Assembly (NCBI GenBank): GCA_945870175.1
Contig: CAMBRJ010000001.1
Location: forward strand, 1 to 43,014
Source of the DNA: Gemmatimonas phototrophica
GTDB taxonomy: Bacteria; Gemmatimonadota; Gemmatimonadetes; Gemmatimonadales; Gemmatimonadaceae
DNA length: 43,014 bases
Direction: 5' to 3'
A model generated the notes under the pieces. That model was not told the origin of the DNA. It searched no databases and saw only the letters and a program-made list of their open reading frames with translations. Of this stretch, positions 7,852 through 16,701 are shown one piece after another; position 1 is the stretch's first letter; every line of letters starts with the position of its first letter. A program made the position numbers and the translations under genes.

Positions 7852-8856
7852 ATGACAGCTCTGTCGCGATCGTTGGCAACTTCGCAGGCTCCTACCACCG
7901 TCTATCCGAGAACGCCGGTGACGTCTGTGGCGGCGACACCGTCGGACGACGTTTCTGCACGATCCATCGTGACATTTCTCACGCCTGCTGAGCGTCAACG
8001 GGTGGATGCGTTGGGGAAAGGGAGCTATACCACCGTACATCACGAAAGCTTCGACGACATACTGCGCGATCTGCGCACCCAGCCCGTATCGGCGATTCTG
8101 GTGTCGGTGTCCCGCTATCAACAGCACCACGGCGCCCAGGTGGCACGCATGGTACGGGAGTTTCCGCGCGTTCCCGCGGTGGCGTTGCTGACCGGCAATG
8201 AAGCGCGCACCACCCAATCGTTACTCGCGTTGGGGAAGCAGGGGGTGCAGACGTTGGTGGACGCGCGCGACCCCGCCGGATGGCGCGACCTGCGACAGTT
8301 CGTGAATCGCGAAGTCTCCACGACGATTGAATCCGTGGCGATCCGTCGCATTCGCGCCGATCTCACCGGTGCCAACGACGACTGCCTGCGCTTCTTCGAC
8401 GAGCTCTTTCTCGCGCCGATGTCGCTCACCACGGTGCGTCAGTTGGCGCGTCGGTTGGGCGTGGTGCCCACCACCTTTATGAGCCGGTTCTTTCGCGCCG
8501 GCATTCCCGCACCCAAGAAGTATCTTGCCACCGCGCGGTTGGTGCGTGCGGCGCGACTGCTCGAGAACCCTGGCTACAGCCTCACGCAGGTCGCGTTCTT
8601 GCTCGAGTACTCGTCACCGCAGAGCTTCTCGCGGCATGTCACGCATTCACTGCAGTGCGGCGCGGCAGAGTTTCGCAAAACGTACAGTGGCGAAGCCATG
8701 CTCGAGTACCTGCGGCAGCGACTCATTCTGCCGTATCAACAACAGCTCATCGCGTTCGTACCCGTCGAGGTCACGCCGCCATGGATTTCGCGCCTTGCGC
8801 TGGTGCCGGTACCGGGGCCGGTAATTGCACCCCCTCGCGTGACTGCGTCGGCGTAG
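7852..8856 (+). CDS. AraC-type transcription regulator with a receiver-like N-terminal domain
   Basis: The 334-residue protein has two parts. The C-terminal half holds an AraC-type double helix-turn-helix, about residues 195-285: LTTVRQLARRLGVVPTTFMS and a second half PGYSLTQVAFLLEYSSPQSF SRHV with the usual FSR motif after a split recognition helix. The N-terminal half (about 40-160) has alternating beta-alpha patterns like a response-regulator receiver (AILVSVS, VPAVALLTGNEA), but the phospho-acceptor aspartate position is Ser (LVSVSRY), so phosphorylation control is unlikely. The ATG at 7852 is preceded by GGGGAGG at 7840-7846, a strong ribosome site; a GTG at 7846 lies inside it. Its 3' end overlaps the convergent chemotaxis gene by 86 bases. 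Targets are unknown. Confidence 0.82.
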   Translation: MTALSRSLATSQAPTTVYPRTPVTSVAATPSDDVSARSIVTFLTPAERQRVDALGKGSYTTVHHESFDDILRDLRTQPVSAILVSVSRYQQHHGAQVARMVREFPRVPAVALLTGNEARTTQSLLALGKQGVQTLVDARDPAGWRDLRQFVNREVSTTIESVAIRRIRADLTGANDDCLRFFDELFLAPMSLTTVRQLARRLGVVPTTFMSRFFRAGIPAPKKYLATARLVRAARLLENPGYSLTQVAFLLEYSSPQSFSRHVTHSLQCGAAEFRKTYSGEAMLEYLRQRLILPYQQQLIAFVPVEVTPPWISRLALVPVPGPVIAPPRVTASA

Positions 8857-10522
8857 TCGCGAACGCGGCGGCCACATCGTACGTGCCTCTGGTTGCGGCA
8901 AATTCGCTCGTATGCCGCAACGCCACCGCGCGCATACGCGCGGCGGTCTGCGACAGCTGCGCCGCGCTTCGCGACAGCTCTTCGATGCTGGCGCGCTGCG
9001 CAATCGATGCATCGGCGGCGCTCCGAGCACCCAATGCAGCGCGCTCGGCAGAGCTGTCGAGCGCCTCGAAGGCATCCGCCACACCGGCCGAGAGCTGCGC
9101 CTGTGCGTGAGCGAGTGCTGCCACGTCATCACTCTGATGCGAGATCCGCGCAATGCCGCTCACGAGGGCAGACAGCGCCTGTGTGGCATCACGCGCAATG
9201 TGCCCCGCGCCGGCCACTTCATCGGCTGTGGTGTCCATCGACAACACGGCGGCGCCGATGTCATCCCGGACGCGTTGCACCGTGGCGGCGATACGCTTGG
9301 CGGCCTGTGCACTTTCGATGGATAACGTGCGAATCTCGTCGGCGACCACCGCAAAACCCAATCCGTCATCACCAGCCCGGGAGGCTTCGATGGCGGCGTT
9401 GAGCGCCAGGAGATTGGTTTGCCGTGCAATGCGCGACACCGTGGCCACGAAATCACCGACCTGTTCCGACGCCGGTGCCAACAATCGCACTTGTTCGGCC
9501 GTGGCATTCACATCCGTCCCCGCACGCAGCAAAGCCTGTGCGGCGCGTTCGATCGCTTCGCGACTGGCGGCGGCGGCACGGTCCACGTCGTGCGCATCGG
9601 TCGCCGTTAACGCGGCGGTCTGCTGCGTCGTGTCAGCCATCCGTCGTGCTTCCTGACTGGCCATCACACCATCGTGCGCCCGTTCGCGCTGATGCGCCAG
9701 CTCTTCACTGAGCGCGGTGGCGCCGGAGGACACCTCACCGGCGCGTCGTTGCATCACACTGGCGGCGCCGTGCACTTGCGTGGCCACGACGGCCAGTTCA
9801 TCGGCTTCACGCTGTACCGTGTCGATCAACAGCGTGAGCTCATCGAGCATGCGATTGAAGCTCATCTCGAGGAACCCGAGCTCGTCGGCATGTCGCGCAT
9901 CGGCGCGCGCCTGCAAGTCGCCGCGTTCCACCTGCGCCATACGTTCACGTGTGCGACGGATGCGGGTGATGAGCGTCGATGGCATCTGCATCACCTGCTG
10001 CGCCACCACCAACAGCATGACGGCGGCCAGCAGCACCTGCGGCCACGGTGCGGCCTCGGCGGGTCGGGCCTGCGCATACGCCGCGCTCGCGATCAGAAAT
10101 CCGGTGGCCGACGACAGCGTGGTGAGATAGCCGAGGGCCGGTCCGCGATCGAACGAGTAGGGGACGATGGCGAGGATGTATGTGAGCACCAGGACCGGCG
10201 ATCCGAACAGATACACGACGCCGCTGATCAGGGCGGTGTCGAAGACCGCGAAGACGTACTTGAACCAGCGACGATACCAGCGGGTGGACCCACCGATGCC
10301 GGCGAGCGCCCAGTTGGTGGCGATGGCGGTACAGAACATCGCGAGCACGGCGGGCAGCGACACATCGGCGAGGCCCAGTCGAAGGCCGGCGATGAGGACA
10401 CCCGCGATGAAGATGGTGCTCCAGAACCGCCGTTTGGCGGCGATCTGGACCGTGGCGATGTCCTTGGCGCGCTCTTCATCGAAGAGCGCCGGATACGGGG
10501 TGTGGGCGCTAGGCGTGTGCAT
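8771..10522 (-). CDS. Methyl-accepting chemotaxis protein with membrane-embedded input region
   Basis: Chemoreceptor of 583 residues that should control the CheA kinase. The N-terminal 200 residues hold about six hydrophobic segments (for example STIFIAGVLIAGLRLGL, FAVFDTALISGVVYLFG, VLLAAVMLLVVAQQV) without a large periplasmic domain, so any signal is probably sensed in or near the membrane. A HAMP-like region follows (MAQVERGDLQARADAR, then ELGFLEMSFNRMLDEL), then a long coiled coil and the signalling tip with the family hairpin RQTNLLALNAAIEASRAGDD followed by GLGFAVVADEIRTL. The C-terminus is Pro/Ala-rich and lacks an evident CheR/CheB-binding pentapeptide. No che genes are nearby. It is 45 bases downstream of pyrE on the same strand and its last 86 bases overlap the convergent AraC-type gene. 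Confidence 0.92.
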   Translation of the reverse strand: MHTPSAHTPYPALFDEERAKDIATVQIAAKRRFWSTIFIAGVLIAGLRLGLADVSLPAVLAMFCTAIATNWALAGIGGSTRWYRRWFKYVFAVFDTALISGVVYLFGSPVLVLTYILAIVPYSFDRGPALGYLTTLSSATGFLIASAAYAQARPAEAAPWPQVLLAAVMLLVVAQQVMQMPSTLITRIRRTRERMAQVERGDLQARADARHADELGFLEMSFNRMLDELTLLIDTVQREADELAVVATQVHGAASVMQRRAGEVSSGATALSEELAHQRERAHDGVMASQEARRMADTTQQTAALTATDAHDVDRAAAASREAIERAAQALLRAGTDVNATAEQVRLLAPASEQVGDFVATVSRIARQTNLLALNAAIEASRAGDDGLGFAVVADEIRTLSIESAQAAKRIAATVQRVRDDIGAAVLSMDTTADEVAGAGHIARDATQALSALVSGIARISHQSDDVAALAHAQAQLSAGVADAFEALDSSAERAALGARSAADASIAQRASIEELSRSAAQLSQTAARMRAVALRHTSEFAATRGTYDVAAAFATTPTQSREGVQLPAPVPAPAQGAKSMAA

Positions 10523-10567
10523 ACGTCTACTAGACGCGTCACGCCCGAGCGCGGTATCAGGTCTGGC

Positions 10568-11125
10568 TTAGGCCGACGGGATCAGCGGCAGCAGATCGGC
10601 AGCCGTGACCAGGCTGATCACCTTGAGCCCAGCGGCTTCGAGGGCTTCGGTGCCGCCTTCTTGGCGATCGACGAGGGCGAGCACGCCGAGAATCTCACCG
10701 CCGGCGGCGCGAATGGCCTCGACGGCCTTGAGGGCCGAGCCACCGGTGGTAATGACGTCTTCGACGACCACGACTTTGTCGCCGGGCTGAAACGGGCCTT
10801 CGATCAGCTTTCCGGTGCCGTGTTGCTTGGCTTCCTTGCGAACGGTAAAGGACCGAACCATTTCCCCGGTGCCCGCTTCGGCCTCGAGGGCGGAGGCGTG
10901 GGCGATGGCGTAGGAGATGGGGTCGGCGCCCAAGGTCAGGCCACCGACCGAGTCGACCGGCCACCCGCTGTCGCGGAGGGCGGCCAGCGCCTCACGCCCG
11001 ATGAGCAGCTGCCCTTCAGGGCTCATCGTGGTGAGGCGGCAGTCGACGTACAGTGTGGAACGGCGGCCAGAGGCCAGCACGAAATCGCCCCGCTTGGCCG
11101 ATCGCTCGGCGAGCAGGGTGGTCAG
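10568..11125 (-). CDS. pyrE: Orotate phosphoribosyltransferase, probable CTG start
   Basis: PyrE converts orotate and PRPP to OMP in UMP synthesis. The product shows the family core: FVLASGRRSTLYVDCR at the N-terminus, a substrate region VGGLTLGADPISYAIA, the lysine loop VRKEAKQHGTGKLIEG, and the PRPP-binding motif VVVVEDVITTGGSALKAVEA. The conserved first helix (LTTLLAERSAKRGDF) lies upstream of the first canonical start, a GTG at 11080 that would remove it. The best start is CTG at 11125, which overlaps the stop of the upstream kinase as CTGA and gives 185 residues, the usual length. An ATT a few codons further upstream is another option. The overlap implies translational coupling to the kinase. 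Confidence 0.88.
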   Translation of the reverse strand: MTTLLAERSAKRGDFVLASGRRSTLYVDCRLTTMSPEGQLLIGREALAALRDSGWPVDSVGGLTLGADPISYAIAHASALEAEAGTGEMVRSFTVRKEAKQHGTGKLIEGPFQPGDKVVVVEDVITTGGSALKAVEAIRAAGGEILGVLALVDRQEGGTEALEAAGLKVISLVTAADLLPLIPSA

Positions 11126-12108
11126 CCGCGTCGAAATAAGCCCTTCATTTTGTCGAAGAGTCCACCCTTGTCCTCACCGTCCGTGGCGGCCGGCACGGCA
11201 CCAACCGACTGGCTGGTCGAGCGGCTGGCGCTCGGCGCGCTGCTGGGGCTGGCCATCGCGGTGGTCTGCGCGGCGGCCGCAAAGGCGTCCGAGAAGCCCA
11301 TGACCGTGGGGTACCGATCGCTGGGGAGCTTGGACAGCGCCTTCATGACGACGTTCTCGACGGCCACCGGGAAGGCCAGATTGGGCTTGGCCTTGTTGAG
11401 CGCGACCGGCGGCTGCGTGAGGAGCTGGGAAAACAGCTCGCGCGGCGACTTGCCGGTGTACGGGAGGGTGCCCGTGAGCAGGAAGTAGGCGATGGTGGCC
11501 AGCGAGTACTGATCGGCGGCGGGCCCAACCAGTTCGCCCGACAACGATTCCGGCGCCACATACATGAGTGTGCCGACGAAGAAGCCGGCGCGCGTGAGAC
11601 GCTGATCGGGAGCGGCGTCGGTGTCGGCCGCGATGCCGAAATCGAGCAGTTTTACGTGATGCGTGGCGGGATCGTACATCACGTTTTCCGGCTTCAGATC
11701 GCGGTGCACGATGCCGACATCGTGCGCGGCCTGCACGGCGTTGCAGATCTGCGACAGGATGCCGTAGACTTCCTTCGACGGGAGCGGTCCGGACTTCTCG
11801 GCAAACTTGTCGAGGATCTCACCCCCAGCCCATTCGATCGCGAGGTAATAGCGCTCGCTGTCGGATTGACCGTAATCTAGGGTGCGCACGATGTTCGGGT
11901 GTTCTACTCGTGCGCCGAATTGCGCCTCGCGCAGGAATCGCGCGACAGCGGTTTTGTCATGCTGCAGCTTCTCGCGCAGCACCTTGAGGGCGACTGTACC
12001 ATGTGTGGCATGTTCGGCACGAAACACGGTAGACGTACCGCCCTCGCCGACTTTTCCACGCACCGTATAGCCTGCCAACGTCGTTCCGACTAGCGTCTCT
12101 ATGGCCAC
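11122..12108 (-). CDS. Serine/threonine protein kinase (Hanks type)
   Basis: Cytoplasmic eukaryotic-like kinase of 328 residues. The kinase domain fills about residues 8-280: glycine loop GKVGEGGTSTVF, the ATP-anchoring lysine in VALKVL, the catalytic loop VHRDLKPENVMY, the metal-binding DFG in KLLDFGIA, and APE as VAPESL. All key residues are present, so it should be active. The tail is Ala/Ser/Pro/Thr-rich and ends in DKMKGLFRRG; no membrane segment or extracellular sensor is seen, unlike PknB. The GTG at 12108 starts just ahead of the domain (AIETLVGTTLAGYTVR); the open frame extends to 12216 without conserved sequence. Its stop overlaps the probable start of pyrE. The GWxTD lipoprotein gene is divergent, 144 bases away. 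Substrates are unknown. Confidence 0.9.
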   Translation of the reverse strand: MAIETLVGTTLAGYTVRGKVGEGGTSTVFRAEHATHGTVALKVLREKLQHDKTAVARFLREAQFGARVEHPNIVRTLDYGQSDSERYYLAIEWAGGEILDKFAEKSGPLPSKEVYGILSQICNAVQAAHDVGIVHRDLKPENVMYDPATHHVKLLDFGIAADTDAAPDQRLTRAGFFVGTLMYVAPESLSGELVGPAADQYSLATIAYFLLTGTLPYTGKSPRELFSQLLTQPPVALNKAKPNLAFPVAVENVVMKALSKLPSDRYPTVMGFSDAFAAAAQTTAMASPSSAPSASRSTSQSVGAVPAATDGEDKGGLFDKMKGLFRRG

Positions 12109-12252
12109 GGGGCGAACGTAACGCCGAGCTGCGGTACCAGCAAGAAGTTTCCGGATATAAAGTCCAATCCGTGACCAGTTCGGTTGATCGGCACGGTTAT
12201 CGCAGGTGATCAGCAACCACGGCGGGCACCTGATGCCTGCACGGACGGTAAT

Positions 12253-13683
12253 ATGCGTTTCGTGAATCCACGCGCCCTGCCACTTCGAATTCGCTCAGTC
12301 GTCACGACGACGTTGGCGGTGCTCGCCGCCTGCTCCGGCAATCGACCGGCGGTTGGCCCGGGGTCGGCCGGGACGCCGCCGGGACCCGGTGGTGCCGCCG
12401 GTGCGGCGGGTATCGGCGTCGTTCCCGGCTCGCCGGCCGACATGCAGCGGTTGTATCGCAGCATGGGACTCATTGCGGGCACCGGTGCCATCCCGTTCGT
12501 GTCGTCGGTGTCGTTTCTGCGCTCGCCGACGCCCGACAGCACACTCACGCTGATCGCCCTCAGCCTGCCGTCGCGCGTGCTGGGCTTCACGCGCCAGGGC
12601 GAGCGATACGGCGCGAGCTACGTGGCGCGCCTCGAAGTCCGGCAGGGCACCACGGTGGTGAAGGTGATCGAAGCCACCGAAAAAGTGCTGGTGCCGACCT
12701 TCCGCGAAACCGCGCGCACCGACGAGAGCATCATCTGGCAGCAGTTCCTGAAGCTGGCACCGGGCCGCTACAGCGTCGCCCTCAGCATCAAGGATGAATC
12801 GAGCATCCGCAACGCCTCCGAAGAGGTGCAGCTCGAAGTGCCGCGCCTCGCGCCCGACATGCTCGGCTCGCCGCTGCCGGTGTACGAAGCGATCCCGCGG
12901 GCGACGGCTGACTCGCTCCCCCGTATCCTGGCCCGTCCTCGCGCCACCGTGGTGTTCGGACAGGATTCGGTGCTTCCGCTTTATCTCGACGCGGTCGGCT
13001 CGGCCGCGCCGACCCGCGTCCATGTGCGCATCATGGGGGAAGGCGACACGCGCCTGTTCGATACCGATATCGAATTGCCCGCGCGCGGCGACGGACACAG
13101 CATCACGTACGGTGTGCCTGTCGCCAAGATGGGTATCGGCATCAACACGCTGCTGGTGAGTGTGCCGGGACGCGCCGATACGGCGCGGGCGCGCGTGCTC
13201 GTGAGCCTTGGCGATGATCTGCCGATTGCGTCGTTCGACGAGATGTTCTCGTATCTGCGCTATTTCACGACCGCCGATCGACTGAAGACGTTGCGCGATG
13301 CCACCCCAGCCTTTCGCCCCGAAGCGTGGGCCGCGTTTCTCAAGGCCACTGATCCGATTCCCGGTACGGCGGAGAACGAAGGACTGCGTGATTACTTCGC
13401 GCGTATTCGCGTGGCCAACATCCGCTTCCGCGACGACGGCCCGACGGGCTGGCAGAGCGACCGCGGCACCGCCTTCGTCGCGCTTGGCGATCCCGACAAT
13501 ATGTTCGATTCCGGCATGACGGATCCCAATGCACGCGTGCGTCAGCAGATCTGGGAGTATCGCGAGCTGCGGGTACAGATCGTGTTCGTCGATCAGACCG
13601 GATTCGGACGCTGGCGCCTGTCCACGCAGGGTCGGGCGGAACTCGACAACGCGATCCGTCGTCGTATGGCGTCTCGGCAGTGA
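12253..13683 (+). CDS. GWxTD-type domain lipoprotein
   Basis: A 476-residue protein with a signal peptide ending in a lipobox-like LAAC (about residue 27), then a Gly/Pro-rich linker, beta-rich domains, and near the C-terminus the motif GWQSDRGTAFVALGDPDNMF, a close variant of the GWxTD signature (GWxSDRG, then hGxPD). This family is common in Gemmatimonadota and related phyla; its function is unknown to me. The C-terminal segment QQIWEYRELRVQIVFVDQTG also fits the domain. ATG at 12253 gives the signal peptide; upstream codons in the frame are unconvincing. It ends in a GTGA overlap with polA, so the two are translationally coupled. Export to an outer layer of the envelope is inferred from the signal. 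Confidence 0.85.
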   Translation: MRFVNPRALPLRIRSVVTTTLAVLAACSGNRPAVGPGSAGTPPGPGGAAGAAGIGVVPGSPADMQRLYRSMGLIAGTGAIPFVSSVSFLRSPTPDSTLTLIALSLPSRVLGFTRQGERYGASYVARLEVRQGTTVVKVIEATEKVLVPTFRETARTDESIIWQQFLKLAPGRYSVALSIKDESSIRNASEEVQLEVPRLAPDMLGSPLPVYEAIPRATADSLPRILARPRATVVFGQDSVLPLYLDAVGSAAPTRVHVRIMGEGDTRLFDTDIELPARGDGHSITYGVPVAKMGIGINTLLVSVPGRADTARARVLVSLGDDLPIASFDEMFSYLRYFTTADRLKTLRDATPAFRPEAWAAFLKATDPIPGTAENEGLRDYFARIRVANIRFRDDGPTGWQSDRGTAFVALGDPDNMFDSGMTDPNARVRQQIWEYRELRVQIVFVDQTGFGRWRLSTQGRAELDNAIRRRMASRQ

Positions 13684-16655
13684 GCGAGGTGCAACGGCCC
13701 ACCGCACCGCGTCTGTTCCTGATCGACGGCTATGCCCTGATCTACCGCGCGTTTTTTGCGCTGATGACGCGACCGCTCACCACGCGTCACGGCGAAAACA
13801 CCTCGGCCGCCTGGGGGATTGCGACGTTCCTCAAGCGATTGTTAGTGACGCACCAACCGGAGTTACTGGGCTGGGTGCATGACTCGGGCGCCACGTTTCG
13901 CGACGACCTGTATCCTGAGTACAAGGCGACGCGCGAGAAGCTCTCCGATGAGTTGCAGGCCGACTTCGATCGGGGGCTCGAGCGCATCCATCAGCTGCTC
14001 GCGGCGTACAGCATTCCGGTGCTCGCGGTGCCTGGCTTTGAAGCCGACGATGTGATCGGCACGCTCGCGCGCAAAGGAGTGGATGCCGGCTACAACGTCG
14101 TGATCGTCTCGGGCGACAAGGATTTTCAGCAGCTCGTGCGCCCCGGCGTGTGGTTGCTCAATCCCGGCCGTGGTGGTCCGGCCAGTGTGGAAGAGCAGTG
14201 GGTGGGCGTCGAGAACGCGAACGATCGGCTCGGTGTGCCGCCCAATCGGGTGATCGACTATCTCGCGCTGGTGGGTGATTCATCGGACAACGTGCCCGGC
14301 GTGAAAGGGATCGGCGAGAAGGGGGCGCAGGAGCTCATCGCGCAGTTCGGTGCGCTCGAAGACATTCTCGCGCACGTGCAGGAGATCACGAAGAAGCGGC
14401 CGCGTGAAGCGTTGTTGGCGCAGGAAGCGGAAGCGCGCCTGTCGAAGCTGCTGGTCACGATTCATCAAGACGTGCCGATCGCACTGGATCCGTCCACGTT
14501 GCAGATGAGCGCACCCGATACGCAGGCGTTGCGTCATCTGTATCTGGAGCTGGAGTTCACGTCGCTATTAAAGGAGCTGGGCGGCAGCGCGCTGAGCGCA
14601 CACGCGCCCGGTGATCTGTCGGCGCTCGTGCCGCGCCCGGCCGAGCCGTCGCTCGATACGGACGTGGCCGACAGCGTGCCGTCGTATGCGAACCGTCCGG
14701 CCGCGCTGGCGATGACGATGAGCGCCAGCGGTGTGCCCGTGCTGTCCGACGCGCGCTATGTCACGGTGGACTCGATGTCGGCACTCGAGGCGCTGCTGGC
14801 CCGTGTGCGCGAGGTGCCGTGTATCGCGTTCGATACTGAAACGGTGCCTGAACCCGGCGCGCCGGCCACCATCGATGCGATGCGGGCCGCGCTGGTGGGC
14901 TTGTCGATCGCGGTCGCTCCCGGCGAGGCGTACTACCTGCCGTTTGCACATCGTCATGATGATGGCAGCGGTAATCTCGCGTTGTTGTCGGGCGATGCGG
15001 GGATCGCGGGCCGACGGCTGAACGCGGGCGTGGAGCCGCCGGTGAATCTGCCGGCGTTCGGCAGTGAGGCCATGGCGCCGTTGCGCGCCATGCTGGAAGA
15101 CGCGAACGTGAAAAAGCTGGCGCAGAATGCCAAGTACGATGTGCTCGTGCTGCGCGGCGCCGGCGTGCGATTGGCCGGTCTCGAATTCGACACGATGCTG
15201 GCCAGTTATGTGCTCGATCCAGGGCGCCGTTCGCATGGACTCGATCTCCTGGCGCTCGAGTTCCTCGGCCACACGATGACGGCGTACGAGCAGCTGTGCG
15301 GCAAGGGGCGCAATCAGTTGCCGTTCGATGTCGTACCGGTGGACGCGGCGCGCGACTACTCGTGCGAGGACGTCGACATTACGATGCGGTTGCGTGCCGT
15401 GCTCGAGCCGATGCTGGGCAGCCACGGTATGTCGGATTTGTTCCGCCACGTCGAGGTGCCGCTGGTCGAGGTGCTGGCCGACATGGAGTGGGACGGCATC
15501 GCCATCGACCTCACCTGGTTCGCATCGCTGAAGACGCGATTCAAGAGTGAGCGCGAGCGGGTTGAGCAGCTGATTTATGGAGAGGCCGGGCAGGAGTTCA
15601 ACATCAACTCCAATCCGCAGTTGCGCGTGATTCTGTTCGATAAGCTCGGGCTTCCGGTGAAGAAGAAGACGGCGACCGGGCCGAGCACCGACGCGAGCGT
15701 GTTGCAGGAACTGGCGGAGGAAGGGCACACCCTGCCGACGCTGCTTATGGAGTATCGCGAGATTTTCAAGCTGGAAGGCACGTACATCGACGCGTTGCCG
15801 AAGCTGGTGCATCCGCGCGATCACCGATTGCACACGTCATTCAATCAGACGGTGGCGGCCACAGGGCGTTTGTCGAGTACTGACCCGAACCTGCAGAACA
15901 TTCCGAATCGTCGCGAACTGGGCCGTGAGATCCGGCGCGGCTTTGTGCCGCGGCCGGGATGGCGGTTGCTCAGTGCCGACTACTCACAGATCGAACTGCG
16001 CCTGCTGGCGCATTTGTCTGGTGATCCGGCGTTTGTGTCGGCGTTCAAAGCAGGCGGTGACATTCACCGGCAAACAGCATCGATCATCTTCGGCGTGGAT
16101 TTAGCCGATGTGACCGGCGAGATGCGGGCGCGCGCCAAGACGATCAACTTCGCCACGATCTACGGGCAGGGGGCGCACGCCTTGTCGCGGCAGCTCAAGT
16201 TGCCGCATGCCGAGGCGAAGGCGTTCATCGACACGTATTTCGAGCGTTTCGCGGGGGTGAAGGCGTTCCTCGATCGCTGTGTCGTGGAGGCCAAAGCGAA
16301 GGGGTACGTCGAGACGCTGTTCCACCGTCGTCGCTACATCCCCGAGCTCAAGGAGCGGAACCACAACATGCGCGCCTTTGGCGAGCGGGTGGCGGCGAAT
16401 GCCCCGATCCAGGGCTCGGCGGCTGACCTGATCAAGATTGCGATGATCCAGGTACATCGGGCGCTGGCCAGCGAGGGGCTGGCGTCGCGCATGCTGCTCC
16501 AGGTGCACGATGAACTGATTTTTGAGCTGCCGGCCAGCGAGCAGGCGGTGCTTTCGGCGCTCGTGAAGCGGGAGATGGAGTCGGCGGCCACGCTCGACGT
16601 CCCGTTGCTGGTGGAGATGGGCGTCGGCGACGACTGGGTGGCCGCCAAGTCGTGA
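13680..16655 (+). CDS. polA: DNA polymerase I
   Basis: DNA polymerase I fills gaps and removes RNA primers during replication and repair. The 991-residue product has all three domains. The 5' nuclease (about residues 8-300) has LIDGYALIYRAFFAL and VSGDKDFQQLV plus DSSDNVPGVKGIGEKGA. The proofreading 3'-5' exonuclease (about 360-570) keeps its first metal-binding motif, CIAFDTETVPE, so it looks active. The polymerase (about 600-990) has motif A LSADYSQIELRLLAH near residue 763, motif B RAKTINFATIYGQGAHAL near 820 and motif C LLQVHDELIFEL near 940. The GTG at 13680 overlaps the stop of the GWxTD gene as GTGA. The stop codon lies inside a 14-base tandem repeat. Confidence 0.97.
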   Translation: MSEVQRPTAPRLFLIDGYALIYRAFFALMTRPLTTRHGENTSAAWGIATFLKRLLVTHQPELLGWVHDSGATFRDDLYPEYKATREKLSDELQADFDRGLERIHQLLAAYSIPVLAVPGFEADDVIGTLARKGVDAGYNVVIVSGDKDFQQLVRPGVWLLNPGRGGPASVEEQWVGVENANDRLGVPPNRVIDYLALVGDSSDNVPGVKGIGEKGAQELIAQFGALEDILAHVQEITKKRPREALLAQEAEARLSKLLVTIHQDVPIALDPSTLQMSAPDTQALRHLYLELEFTSLLKELGGSALSAHAPGDLSALVPRPAEPSLDTDVADSVPSYANRPAALAMTMSASGVPVLSDARYVTVDSMSALEALLARVREVPCIAFDTETVPEPGAPATIDAMRAALVGLSIAVAPGEAYYLPFAHRHDDGSGNLALLSGDAGIAGRRLNAGVEPPVNLPAFGSEAMAPLRAMLEDANVKKLAQNAKYDVLVLRGAGVRLAGLEFDTMLASYVLDPGRRSHGLDLLALEFLGHTMTAYEQLCGKGRNQLPFDVVPVDAARDYSCEDVDITMRLRAVLEPMLGSHGMSDLFRHVEVPLVEVLADMEWDGIAIDLTWFASLKTRFKSERERVEQLIYGEAGQEFNINSNPQLRVILFDKLGLPVKKKTATGPSTDASVLQELAEEGHTLPTLLMEYREIFKLEGTYIDALPKLVHPRDHRLHTSFNQTVAATGRLSSTDPNLQNIPNRRELGREIRRGFVPRPGWRLLSADYSQIELRLLAHLSGDPAFVSAFKAGGDIHRQTASIIFGVDLADVTGEMRARAKTINFATIYGQGAHALSRQLKLPHAEAKAFIDTYFERFAGVKAFLDRCVVEAKAKGYVETLFHRRRYIPELKERNHNMRAFGERVAANAPIQGSAADLIKIAMIQVHRALASEGLASRMLLQVHDELIFELPASEQAVLSALVKREMESAATLDVPLLVEMGVGDDWVAAKS

Positions 16656-16701
16656 CGGCCACGTTGTGACGGCCACGTTGTGACGGCCACGTTGTGACGG
16701 C
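16652..16701 (+). repeat. 14-base tandem repeat at the end of polA
   Basis: GTGACGGCCACGTT is repeated exactly three times (16652-16665, 16666-16679, 16680-16693) and is followed by a partial copy GTGACGGC. The first copy contains the polA stop codon. The rest of the 300-base gap to the pilin gene (16702-16959) contains no gene or hairpin with a T run that I can identify; TTGTCT and TTGTAT around 16815-16845, 17 bases apart, could be a weak promoter for the pilin. Confidence 0.9.

Noticed and set aside
9674..11488. Plus-strand open frame of 604 codons opposite the chemoreceptor, pyrE and kinase genes
   Set aside because: It runs across three minus-strand genes in a frame without conserved sequence and is a GC-rich shadow.
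12295..13707. Minus-strand open frame of 470 codons opposite the GWxTD gene
   Set aside because: Rich in His and Arg, with no motif, and antisense to a gene with a signal peptide and conserved motif.
14568..15833. Minus-strand open frame of 421 codons opposite polA
   Set aside because: Antisense shadow of DNA polymerase I with a His/Arg-rich composition.
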